Origin: Balneolia bacterium
Lineage (GTDB): Bacteria; Bacteroidota; Rhodothermia; Balneolales; Cyclonatronaceae
NCBI GenBank assembly: GCA_003566395.1
Contig: PXDL01000044.1
Span: 1 to 5,858 of the forward strand
DNA: 5,858 nt
Reading direction: 5' to 3'
In this document: one piece after another, positions 1-5,511 of the stretch
Position numbering within the stretch: position 1 is the stretch's first letter
Layout: every line of letters begins with the position of its first letter
Notes under the pieces: model-generated
Seen by the model: the letters and a program-made list of their open reading frames with translations, nothing else
Told to the model about the DNA's origin: nothing
Databases searched by the model: none
Program-made: the position numbers and the translations under genes

Positions 1-450
1 AAATGAAACGCTGTTAAAACCCATCGATTCGATGGCGTCGATCTGTTCGCTCACGCGCATGGTTCCCAGCTCGGTAGCAATCCGCGCGCCAACCCGTCCG
101 GCAAGCACAAGCCCGCTAATAACCGCCGCCAGCTCAATAATTATAGATTGCGTAACAATAGCCCCGATGGTGGACTTCGGAATAAAAGCGGATACTAACT
201 GATAAGACGTTTGAATAGAAAGTACGGCTCCGGTAAAAACTCCGGCAAGGACGACGATCGGCAGGGAGTCGTAACCCGTTTTGATCATCTCTGAAACAAA
301 ATTCTTGTAGTATGACTTTAATTCCGAGGCCGACCGAAGAGCCTGGTACAGCAATTGACAATAGCGCCCAAAATCGTAGAAGATATGCATTAGCGGTAGA
401 TGGGTTTGTAGAAAACCGTGGTAATATACACGGAATCCTTGTAATTTCAT
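1..450 (-). CDS. mlaE: MlaE/YrbE-type ABC transporter permease, N-terminal 150 codons (partial)
   Basis: This is the inner-membrane permease of an Mla-type ABC transporter, which moves phospholipids between the inner and outer membranes with an MlaF-like ATPase and an MlaD-like MCE protein. The reading frame starts at the ATG at 450-448 (MKLQGFRVYY) and stays open to the left edge, so the C-terminus and probably mlaF/mlaD lie outside the window. Family hallmarks are clear: GYDSLPIVVLAGVFTGAVLS at residues 59-78, a hydrophobic stretch at about 97-117, then the highly conserved LAGRVGARIATELGTMRVSE and QIDAIESMG at 116-144. Homologues are usually about 250-270 residues, so roughly 100 are missing. 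An out-of-frame ORF on the same strand (457 to 134) overlaps it and is spurious. No Shine-Dalgarno is visible before the ATG. The gene is divergent from porQ. The family call is firm; the exact lipid substrate is not known from sequence. Confidence 0.93.
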   Translation of the reverse strand, partial: MKLQGFRVYYHGFLQTHLPLMHIFYDFGRYCQLLYQALRSASELKSYYKNFVSEMIKTGYDSLPIVVLAGVFTGAVLSIQTSYQLVSAFIPKSTIGAIVTQSIIIELAAVISGLVLAGRVGARIATELGTMRVSEQIDAIESMGFNSVSF

Positions 451-503
451 GAATCATGTTATTTTATCAAATTAACAGCTTGAATAACCAGATAAACTAT
501 AAA
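451..503. promoter_or_regulatory. 53-bp divergent intergenic region between mlaE and porQ
   Basis: This AT-rich gap separates the two divergent start codons and must hold the 5' leaders, and perhaps overlapping promoters, of both genes. Reading leftward, TTAATTTG (complement of 468-475) matches the Bacteroidota -7 element TAnnTTTG at all but one of its six fixed positions, but no convincing -33 element pairs with it. A 6-bp inverted repeat, GTTATT (458-463) and AATAAC (483-488) separated by 19 bp, could be a regulator site or chance. No Shine-Dalgarno is seen for either gene. The regulatory role is inferred from position. Confidence 0.35.
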
Positions 504-1523
504 ATGCGCATACCGGAAGCCGGTTCCCGATACACCTTGTATTTGTCAGGTATCGTTTTGATGCTTTTTTTCTGCTTCGCCGATGCGCGGACGGTTTCGG
601 CAAATTCGGGGGGAGATTCTATTTTTCGCTTCATGCAGCTAACCGGAAACGCCCGTACGGCTGCCCTCGGGGGTAGCCATGTAGCTCTTGCCAACCCGGA
701 TGCCGCCCTGTTTATGACGAATCCGGCCTACCTTAGCCCCGACAGCCATTCAAATATTTCCCTCACCTGGCTGAACCACATAAGTGATATAAATATGGGT
801 GTGGCTGCCGGTGCCTATCACGTTGAATCTTTAGGCACTTTCGGGGTGGGACTGCGCTTTATAAATTACGGTGATATTCGCCGTGCCGATGAATCCGGTA
901 CCGACTTAGGCAACTTTTCGGCCAACGATCTGGCCTTCAGTCTGGGGTTTTCGCGTGAAGTGATGCCGAACCTCAGAGCCGGAATAACCGGTAACGCCAT
1001 CTATGCAGGCTACGACGATTTCAACTCCACGGCTATTTCGTTCGATGCCGGATTGTACTATTTCTGGGAAGAATTAAACATGTACGTGGGCGGTGCCATC
1101 ACCAATATCGGGTTTCAGGTTTCCACCTTCGACGGCCGCGATGAATCACTCCCTCTCAATATCCGCCTCGGAATGAGCCGGAGACTGGAATATGTTCCGC
1201 TTCGCATCAATCTTACCTTTCACTCTCTCAACCAGTGGGAAATGGAAACCTTCAGGGATGAAGGGGAATCGCCTTCGTTTACATCCAACCTGTTTCGCCA
1301 TATAACGGTGGGCGGCGAACTGCTTTTATCGGATAATTTTCATATCCGGGTAGGCTACGACCACCTCACCAACGAAGAACTGAAAGTGAGCACCAGGCTG
1401 GATACAGCCGGGTTTGGAATCGGACTTGGGTTGAACATCCGGGGTTTTGTGTTTGATTTCAGCCGCAGCTCTTTTTCCGATCTCGGCGGCGTTACCCGAA
1501 TTGGAATTCAAACCTACCTTTAA
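504..1523 (+). CDS. porQ: PorQ-family type IX secretion outer-membrane beta-barrel protein
   Basis: The 339-residue product resembles PorQ, a FadL/OmpP1-like outer-membrane barrel related to PorV; in Porphyromonas PorQ helps hold the PorZ component of type IX secretion at the cell surface. A signal peptide covers about residues 1-33 (basic start, hydrophobic 11-26, cleavage plausible after FADA or TVSA). The family-typical start of the mature protein follows: FRFMQLTGNARTAALGG (41-57), then NPDAALFMTNPAYLS (64-78) and LNHISDINMGVAAGAY (90-105). Alternating beta strands run to the end, which closes with TRIGIQTYL. An in-frame ATG at 456 would add 16 residues before the signal peptide and leave only 5 bp to the divergent mlaE start, so 504 is preferred. 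No Shine-Dalgarno is present, as is common in Bacteroidota relatives. It appears monocistronic, with a terminator at 1595-1621. Identity rests on recognised sequence patterns; a general PorV/PorQ-family assignment is the fallback. Confidence 0.87.
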   Translation: MRIPEAGSRYTLYLSGIVLMLFFCFADARTVSANSGGDSIFRFMQLTGNARTAALGGSHVALANPDAALFMTNPAYLSPDSHSNISLTWLNHISDINMGVAAGAYHVESLGTFGVGLRFINYGDIRRADESGTDLGNFSANDLAFSLGFSREVMPNLRAGITGNAIYAGYDDFNSTAISFDAGLYYFWEELNMYVGGAITNIGFQVSTFDGRDESLPLNIRLGMSRRLEYVPLRINLTFHSLNQWEMETFRDEGESPSFTSNLFRHITVGGELLLSDNFHIRVGYDHLTNEELKVSTRLDTAGFGIGLGLNIRGFVFDFSRSSFSDLGGVTRIGIQTYL

Positions 1524-1578
1524 CGGTTATTCTCGCATACATTGCATTTTTCGGAATTTCGATTATCTCAATTGTGAA

Positions 1579-1586
1579 TATATTTA
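1579..1586 (+). promoter_or_regulatory. weak candidate -7/-10 element upstream of aroC
   Basis: TATATTTA matches the Bacteroidota -7 element TAnnTTTG except for the last base, and also contains a TATATT that could serve as a sigma-70 -10. No good -33/-35 partner is visible about 17-20 bp upstream. If real, the aroC transcript would begin just before the hairpin at 1595-1611 and have to read through it. Confidence 0.2.
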
Positions 1587-1594
1587 GTTTTAGC

Positions 1595-1621
1595 AGCCCG
1601 TTCAGCGGGCTTCATTTTTTT
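1595..1621 (+). terminator. intrinsic terminator after porQ, within the aroC leader
   Basis: AGCCCG (1595-1600) pairs perfectly with CGGGCT (1606-1611) across a 5-nt loop. After three bases comes a run of seven T (1615-1621), the layout of a Rho-independent terminator. It lies 71 bp after the porQ stop and so should end that transcript. The T-run finishes two bases before the aroC Shine-Dalgarno, leaving no room for a promoter between terminator and aroC. Confidence 0.8.
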
Positions 1622-1623
1622 GT

Positions 1624-1629
1624 GGAGGA
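1624..1629 (+). promoter_or_regulatory. Shine-Dalgarno site of aroC
   Basis: GGAGGA ends 9 nt before the ATG at 1639, a strong match with normal spacing. It fixes the start at 1639, which also yields the conserved N-terminus reaching GESHG by residue 8. Confidence 0.85.
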
Positions 1630-1638
1630 AAATTAGGT

Positions 1639-2844
1639 ATGATCAGGTATCTGACTGCGGGGGAGTCGCACGGTCCGGAACTTACGGGCATCACCGAAGG
1701 TTTGCCGGCCGGGCTTGCGGTGTCGGCGGAGGAACTTTCCCTTCATCTTGCGCGGCGCCAGAAAGGGTACGGACGGGGCGGACGCATGGCTTGGGAAAAG
1801 GATTTGGTTACCATAACCTCCGGCGTCCGTTTCGGCAAAACGATGGGCGGACCTGTAAGTATGAAGCTGGCCAACCGTGCCTGGGAAAAAGACGCGGCAA
1901 ACTGGCCGGTAACAATGTCGTCGGAGCCTGTGGATGAAGAAATTGAGAAAATCACCCTGCCCCGGCCCGGCCATGCCGATTTAACAGGGGTGCAAAAATA
2001 CCGCTTTGACGACATCAGGCCCGTTATAGAGCGGTCGAGCGCCCGCGAAACGGCTATGCGTGTGGCATGCTGCGGACCGGCACGGTTACTGCTGAAAGCG
2101 CTGGGCGTGGAAATCGGTGGGCATGTTATCCGGCTCGGGGAATCCGGCTATGAGAGTTGGGAGCACATCCGCAAAAAAACGGACACCGTGGTCGGTCAAT
2201 CCGGGGCTGAAGCTCTTTTTCAGAAAGCCGATGAGTCTGAAGTGCGCTGTCTTGACCCGGAGCTGACCGAACGTATGGTGGAGGAGATCAAACGCCGCCG
2301 GAAGGAAGGCTCTTCACTGGGTGGTATTTATGAAATTATCGTTACCGGACTTCCGCCCGGCCTCGGTAGTTACGTGCACTGGGACCGCAAGCTGGACGGT
2401 CTGATTTCGCAGGCCATAATGGGTACTCAGGCTATGAAAGGCGTACAGTTCGGGCTTGGTTTTGAGTCGGGCGGGCGGGACGGGCGGCGGGTTCACGATG
2501 CCATTACCCGCGATGAAAAAGTGCCCGGCGGGTTCGGCCGGGAGACCAACCGCGCCGGTGGTCTTGAGGGCGGCGTCACAACAGGGCAGCCGCTTATCGT
2601 TCAGGGGGTGATGAAACCCATACCCACCATGCTTGATCCGCTCGGTACGGTGGATATTAAATCCGGCAAGGCCGAGCTGACCCGGTACGAACGCTCCGAC
2701 GTATGCGCTCTTCCACGGGCCGTTGTAGTGGCCGAGAGCGTGATTGCTCCGGTAATCGCCAACGCCATACTTGAGAAAACCGGAGGCGATTCCATAGATG
2801 AAATTCTGCCCCGCTGGAAACAACTAAAAGAAAGCCGATTGTGA
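1639..2844 (+). CDS. aroC: chorismate synthase
   Basis: Chorismate synthase converts 5-enolpyruvylshikimate-3-phosphate to chorismate by eliminating phosphate, using reduced FMN as cofactor. It is the last shikimate-pathway step, feeding Phe, Tyr, Trp, folate and quinone synthesis in the cytoplasm. All three family signatures are present: GESHGPELTGITEGLP at residues 8-23 with His11; ERSSARETAMRVACC at 131-145, preceded by RPGHADLTG with His112; and RSDVCALPRAVVVAE at 352-366. The loop GGRDGRRVHDAITRDEKVPG (278-297) and ETNRAGGLEGGVTTGQP (302-318) are also typical. At 401 residues it is at the long end of the usual roughly 350-400 range and looks intact. Translation starts at an ATG with a strong Shine-Dalgarno. 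The stop codon overlaps the next gene's GTG, suggesting translational coupling, and a terminator hairpin in the leader hints at read-through or attenuation control. Confidence 0.98.
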   Translation: MIRYLTAGESHGPELTGITEGLPAGLAVSAEELSLHLARRQKGYGRGGRMAWEKDLVTITSGVRFGKTMGGPVSMKLANRAWEKDAANWPVTMSSEPVDEEIEKITLPRPGHADLTGVQKYRFDDIRPVIERSSARETAMRVACCGPARLLLKALGVEIGGHVIRLGESGYESWEHIRKKTDTVVGQSGAEALFQKADESEVRCLDPELTERMVEEIKRRRKEGSSLGGIYEIIVTGLPPGLGSYVHWDRKLDGLISQAIMGTQAMKGVQFGLGFESGGRDGRRVHDAITRDEKVPGGFGRETNRAGGLEGGVTTGQPLIVQGVMKPIPTMLDPLGTVDIKSGKAELTRYERSDVCALPRAVVVAESVIAPVIANAILEKTGGDSIDEILPRWKQLKESRL

Positions 2845-3158
2845 GTACTACAAGAATTAAGCAGCTAAAAGCGTTTCTGCTGGAAGATCCTGACGATACC
2901 TTTACCCGTTTCGCGCTGGCGCTTGAATACCTGAAGCTGGAACAATACGATGCTGCCGAGAATATTTTTACCGATATTGTGGAAAAACATCCGGATTACT
3001 CGGGCGTGTATTATCACCTTGGCAAGCTGTATGAAACCACGGGGCGTCCCGAGCAGGCACTCAGTACCTATACCGAAGGCATCGACGTGTGCCGGAAAAA
3101 GCGGGAGATTCATGCTCAGAAGGAACTTCAGGAAGCCATTAACGAGCTTGCGGACTAA
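2841..3158 (+). CDS. small tetratricopeptide-repeat (TPR) protein
   Basis: This 105-residue soluble protein has no signal peptide and consists almost wholly of two 34-residue TPR units. Unit one is about residues 19-52 (FALALEYLKLEQYDAAENIF), with the usual A/L, Y and A positions. Unit two is about 53-86 (YYHLGKLYETTGRPEQALST). A charged helix follows (87-105, KREIHAQKELQEAINELAD). TPR helices generally bind other proteins, so a scaffold or adaptor role is likely, but the partner cannot be read from sequence. The GTG start overlaps the aroC stop as GTGA (2841-2844), a classic sign of translational coupling, with only a weak purine-rich stretch upstream. It sits between a metabolic gene and envelope genes, so context does not settle its job. 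It may be a conserved neighbour of aroC in this lineage. The gene call is firm; the function is unknown. Confidence 0.85.
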   Translation: MSTTRIKQLKAFLLEDPDDTFTRFALALEYLKLEQYDAAENIFTDIVEKHPDYSGVYYHLGKLYETTGRPEQALSTYTEGIDVCRKKREIHAQKELQEAINELAD

Positions 3159-3222
3159 AGCCCGAAACGGCACCGGTATTTTTCGTACATTCAACGCAAT
3201 AAATTGCTGAAAAACTTATCGT

Positions 3223-4488
3223 ATGTGTAGATATTCATTGATTCTCCTTATTTGTGCCTGCTGCATAACCGCAGCTTCCCCTCTGAACTCTGTTCAAGCT
3301 TCGGCTCCTGCTACAGCAGCTTTTTCCCAGCAGCAAACCGACCGGGAGACGCATGAAGTCCAGGTTCGGGAAACCCTGTTTTCCATTTCACGAAAATATA
3401 ATGTGAGCGTTCAGGATCTTCGCGACTGGAACGAGCTGGAATCGGATGCCCTTCGCCCCGGCACGGTCATTTACGTCGCTCCCCCCACGGGTGATGAGCG
3501 CGAAACCACGCCGAGGGCTGTAACCCGTGACCGGGAGGAGTCGGGTGTTGTAAGGCATACCGTTCAGCAGGGTGAAACGCTTTTTAGCATATCGCGGCAG
3601 TACGAGGTAAATGTACAGCAGATAACCGAGTGGAACCGCCTGGCATCCACAGCCCTCCGTATCGGTCAGGAGCTGATCGTAGGGCGTGAGTTTGAAGAAG
3701 AAGCCGAAGATACCCCGCCTGCAACCGATCCTGTTACCGAGGAGGAGGTTGAGCAGCAGGAAACCGAACGCCTTGAACTTGAGCGCACCGGTCCGGCCTA
3801 TTCTTTTTATACCGTTCGAAGCGGAGATACGCTCACTCGCATTGCAAACGCGCACGGCCTCTCCGTTCAGGAGCTTCGCGAAATGAACGATCTCAGTAGC
3901 GATATGCTGTCGATAGGACAGGAACTGATCGTGGGCCGCGAGCAATCGGGCGCTTCTGTTGCGGGCCTTGAAGTGGAATCCACGGCTCAGGGCCGTTTCT
4001 ACACCTACGAAGTGACCCGTTCGGACACAATCGAAGAGTTGCTCAAGACGCATCAGATGGATGAAATTGATTTTATGGCGTTGAACCCCGGCCTTGAACC
4101 CTCTGATGTGCGCAGCGGTCAGCGCCTTGTGATGCTGGCTCCGCCCACCGTTAGCCACAGCAATCCGTACCGTAAGCGCGATGCCGGTGCAGGAAACGGT
4201 AACGACACCCTGGTGGCGGCAACGGTGTACAGCGAAGACGAGCGGGGACAGACAACCACAAGCGGCGACCTTTACAGCCCGAACGCCCTCACAGCGGCCC
4301 ATCCCAGCAACTCGCTTGGTTCGGTTGTGTATGTTGAAAATCCCGAAACGGGCACGGGAATGTTCGTGCTTATCAACGACCGAACCACCGACAGCCGGCT
4401 GAAACTGAGCCGGAAAGCATTTGAACTCCTTGGACTCAACCGCAGCGGGAGTCCACAGGTGGTAATCGATACGCGGCTGGACAGTTAA
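3223..4488 (+). CDS. secreted protein with four LysM-like repeats and C-terminal RlpA-like double-psi beta-barrel domain
   Basis: The 421-residue exported protein probably binds peptidoglycan in the periplasm. Its N-terminus (MCRYSLILLICACC) is hydrophobic; cleavage after VQASA near residue 28 is plausible. The cysteines at 11-14 give only a poor lipobox, so lipidation is uncertain. LysM repeats lie at about 43-86, 111-153 and 195-237, with motifs such as ETLFSISRKYNVS and GDTLTRIANAHGLS. A divergent fourth is at about 259-308 and an acidic linker at 157-190. Residues 333-416 resemble the RlpA barrel: TSGDLYSPNALTAAHPSNSL, then VLINDR and LKLSRKAFELLGL. RlpA proteins cleave peptide-free glycan strands in some bacteria. 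Here His360 and Asp386 of the conserved set remain, but the Asp of the usual YD motif is Ser352, so activity is doubtful. The gene begins 64 bp after the TPR gene without a visible Shine-Dalgarno; an in-frame stop at 3208-3210 limits upstream starts. Confidence 0.88.
   Translation: MCRYSLILLICACCITAASPLNSVQASAPATAAFSQQQTDRETHEVQVRETLFSISRKYNVSVQDLRDWNELESDALRPGTVIYVAPPTGDERETTPRAVTRDREESGVVRHTVQQGETLFSISRQYEVNVQQITEWNRLASTALRIGQELIVGREFEEEAEDTPPATDPVTEEEVEQQETERLELERTGPAYSFYTVRSGDTLTRIANAHGLSVQELREMNDLSSDMLSIGQELIVGREQSGASVAGLEVESTAQGRFYTYEVTRSDTIEELLKTHQMDEIDFMALNPGLEPSDVRSGQRLVMLAPPTVSHSNPYRKRDAGAGNGNDTLVAATVYSEDERGQTTTSGDLYSPNALTAAHPSNSLGSVVYVENPETGTGMFVLINDRTTDSRLKLSRKAFELLGLNRSGSPQVVIDTRLDS
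3661..3690 (+). repeat. LysM end repeat, copy 1 (encodes IGQELIVGRE)
   Basis: These 30 bp end the second LysM repeat. They match 3913-3942 at 24 of 30 positions, and all six differences are synonymous, so both copies encode the same ten residues. This fits an internal domain duplication kept by selection on the protein. Confidence 0.75.
3913..3942 (+). repeat. LysM end repeat, copy 2 (encodes IGQELIVGRE)
   Basis: Second copy of the 30-bp unit, ending the third LysM repeat. It encodes the same ten residues as 3661-3690 with six silent changes, marking LysM2 and LysM3 as the most alike at their C-terminal ends. Confidence 0.75.
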
Positions 4489-4496
4489 GCCGATTC

Positions 4497-4506
4497 AGGG
4501 GGAAGG
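4497..4506 (+). promoter_or_regulatory. Shine-Dalgarno-like purine run before the CPBP gene
   Basis: AGGGGGAAGG directly abuts the GTG at 4507. If the five-G core (4498-4502) pairs with 16S rRNA, the spacing is only about 4 nt, shorter than usual. It still supports the GTG start over any downstream choice. Confidence 0.55.
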
Positions 4507-5229
4507 GTGAATTCCTATTTAAAGCAGACCTCTACACTTACCTACAGCTTTCTCATCTGTCTGCCGTTATTTGTTATCTATGAGGCGCTGATTCTCATAT
4601 CCCAGCCCGAAACCGATGCGGTAATCCGGCTAAGCGCCGATATCTGGATTCGTCAGATTCTCTTCTATTTCCATGATAACACCCTGCTGCTGAGCTTTAT
4701 CATACTTGTGGTGCTCGGCGGGGTGATCTTTTACCGGGAGCGGAAAAAAGAGATTAGCTATCACCCGCGATTTTTCGGACTGATGATCGCCGAATCGGTT
4801 GTTTGGGCAGTGTTGCTGGCTTTTCTGGTTTCCGGTTTTACGGGGATGCTCTTCAGCCTTACGGCATCTTCGGGCGGTCTTGAAGGGGCGGGCATTACGC
4901 GCCTGCAAATGCTGGCCCTTTCCATCGGAGCCGGTTTGTATGAAGAGCTTGTATTCCGGGTGATTATCGTATATGCATTGCTATGGCTATTTAAATTGTT
5001 CGTTGAAGAAAAGCCGGCAGTAATCCTTGCTGTGCTTCTGGCGGCCGTGCTTTTCAGCGCTGTCCACTACACCGGGTCTCTCGGTGATACCTTTACCTGG
5101 CCGTCCTTCGTGTTTCGTATGCTTTTCGGTCTGGCCCTTAATGCACTGCTGCTTATACGCGGTTTCGGCATCACGGCATGGACCCACTCCATGTACGATG
5201 TGCTGCTCGTGCTTTTTCTCTGGAAGTAA
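4507..5229 (+). CDS. CPBP-family intramembrane metalloprotease (CAAX protease/bacteriocin-processing, Abi type)
   Basis: The 240-residue polytopic membrane protein belongs to the CPBP (Abi, Rce1-like) family of intramembrane proteases. Bacterial members have been linked to peptide maturation, bacteriocin self-immunity and envelope functions, mostly with unknown substrates. Hydrophobic segments lie at about residues 12-32, 59-77, 93-115, 135-160, 169-186, 203-217 and 228-239. All three conserved motifs are present: EELVFR with Glu146, Glu147 and Arg151; FSAVH with Phe183 and His187; and HSMYD with His227 and Asp231. The enzyme therefore looks catalytically competent. It starts at a GTG with an adjoining purine-rich site, 18 bp after the LysM gene, so it is probably the last gene of that transcript. 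A hairpin follows the stop. No bacteriocin-like small gene is seen nearby, so immunity is not supported; an envelope role is only inferred from neighbours. Confidence 0.9.
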   Translation: MNSYLKQTSTLTYSFLICLPLFVIYEALILISQPETDAVIRLSADIWIRQILFYFHDNTLLLSFIILVVLGGVIFYRERKKEISYHPRFFGLMIAESVVWAVLLAFLVSGFTGMLFSLTASSGGLEGAGITRLQMLALSIGAGLYEELVFRVIIVYALLWLFKLFVEEKPAVILAVLLAAVLFSAVHYTGSLGDTFTWPSFVFRMLFGLALNALLLIRGFGITAWTHSMYDVLLVLFLWK

Positions 5230-5234
5230 GTGCC

Positions 5235-5262
5235 TGTCCCGGCCGTGCCGCTTTGCGGGACA
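5235..5262 (+). terminator. hairpin after the CPBP gene, possible transcript end
   Basis: TGTCCCG (5235-5241) pairs perfectly with CGGGACA (5256-5262) around a 14-nt loop, starting 6 bp after the stop codon. No T-run follows; AAAAGGTT does. It is therefore not a textbook intrinsic terminator. It may protect the mRNA end or assist factor-dependent termination. Confidence 0.4.
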
Positions 5263-5326
5263 AAAGGTTAATCGGCTTTCATCAATTGTGAAAAATAAAG
5301 CCATTCAGGTCGCTTGGTTTAAAAAA

Positions 5327-5363
5327 TTGTGTTAATTGTAAAATATTATATTATATAAATTTC
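5327..5363 (+). promoter_or_regulatory. candidate promoter in AT-rich tract before the last gene
   Basis: TTG triplets at 5327-5329 and 5336-5338 precede TAAATTTC (5356-5363), which matches the Bacteroidota -7 motif TAnnTTTG except for its last base; the spacers are 26 and 17 bp. Overlapping TATATT and TATAAA strings offer sigma-70-like alternatives with poor spacing. A second weak -7 candidate, TAGTTTTC, lies at 5467-5474, downstream of the operators. Neither choice is secure. Confidence 0.25.
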
Positions 5364-5402
5364 AAATTTCTTTACGTACTGAAATAGAAATACACCGCCT
5401 TT

Positions 5403-5416
5403 ATTAAACGCTTTCA
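5403..5416 (+). promoter_or_regulatory. partial LacI/cre-like operator, upstream copy
   Basis: ATTAAACGCTTTCA matches the cre-type consensus TGWAANCGNTNWCA at every position except the first two. Its CGCTTTCA half is identical to that of the full palindrome at 5434-5447, and the two centres lie 31 bp apart, about three helical turns. Confidence 0.4.
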
Positions 5417-5433
5417 AAAGATTACAAAGCGTA

Positions 5434-5447
5434 TGAAACCGCTTTCA
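5434..5447 (+). promoter_or_regulatory. LacI/cre-like operator palindrome
   Basis: TGAAACCGCTTTCA matches the LacI-family/cre consensus TGWAANCGNTNWCA at every position, with perfect 5-bp arms (TGAAA and TTTCA) around a central CG. It lies 64 bp before the start codon of the last gene, consistent with control by a LacI-type regulator. No such regulator is encoded in the window. Confidence 0.55.
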
Positions 5448-5500
5448 GAGGGAATCCTTATTGATTTAGTTTTCAGCCATTAATACAGAGATAAATTAAA

Positions 5501-5506
5501 AGGTGG
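5501..5506 (+). promoter_or_regulatory. Shine-Dalgarno site of the last gene
   Basis: AGGTGG, preceded by a run of A, ends 5 nt before the ATG at 5512. It supports that start over the next in-frame ATG three codons later. Confidence 0.75.
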
Positions 5507-5511
5507 TTGTT

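Larger units (their letters stand above)
1574..1636 (+). other. possible Phe-rich leader mini-ORF before aroC (speculative)
   Basis: A GTG at 1574 opens a 20-codon frame (MNIFSFSSPFSGLHFFVEEN) ending with TAG at 1634-1636, two bases before the aroC ATG. Five of 20 residues are Phe, an end product of the pathway aroC serves, and the terminator hairpin lies inside it. No Shine-Dalgarno precedes the GTG, and the Phe codons come largely from T-rich sequence, including the terminator T-run, so this may well be chance. Confidence 0.15.
5230..5511. other. 282-bp noncoding, AT-rich intergenic region
   Basis: No credible gene is present. The left end carries a GC-rich hairpin (5235-5262). The middle (about 5316-5372) is strikingly AT-rich, with runs such as TATTATATTATATAAA. 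Positions 5403-5447 hold LacI/cre-like operator sequences, and the right end has the Shine-Dalgarno of the last gene. It most likely combines the 3' end of the aroC-CPBP transcript with the regulated promoter of the next gene. Confidence 0.6.

Noticed and set aside
134..457. Minus-strand 107-codon ORF overlapping the mlaE start
   Set aside because: It is out of frame with the MlaE reading that begins at 450, which shows clear family motifs and stays open to the window edge; this ORF has no recognisable features.
456..503. Upstream ATG extending porQ by 16 residues
   Set aside because: It would put a polar Asn-rich stretch before the signal peptide and leave 5 bp to the divergent mlaE start; ATG at 504 gives a normal signal peptide.
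2314..2823. Minus-strand 169-codon ORF opposite aroC
   Set aside because: It lies wholly inside an intact chorismate synthase gene, with no start-site signals or known motifs.
3159..3222. Terminator or promoter between the TPR and LysM genes
   Set aside because: Only a tight GCAAT/ATTGC repeat with a 2-nt gap is present (3196-3207), which cannot form a stable hairpin. There is no T-run and no convincing promoter element.
3388..4302. Minus-strand 304-codon ORF antisense to the LysM gene
   Set aside because: The plus-strand frame encodes clear LysM repeats and an RlpA-like domain. The antisense product is low in recognisable motifs, and its length is explained by codon bias on the opposite strand.
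4507..5229. CPBP protein as bacteriocin immunity or part of a defence system
   Set aside because: The family can have such roles, but there is no small precursor-like gene, export ABC gene or defence gene in the window.
5316..5372. AT-rich tract as a replication origin or attachment site
   Set aside because: No DnaA-box cluster, iterons, integrase or flanking direct repeats are seen; a promoter region explains it better.
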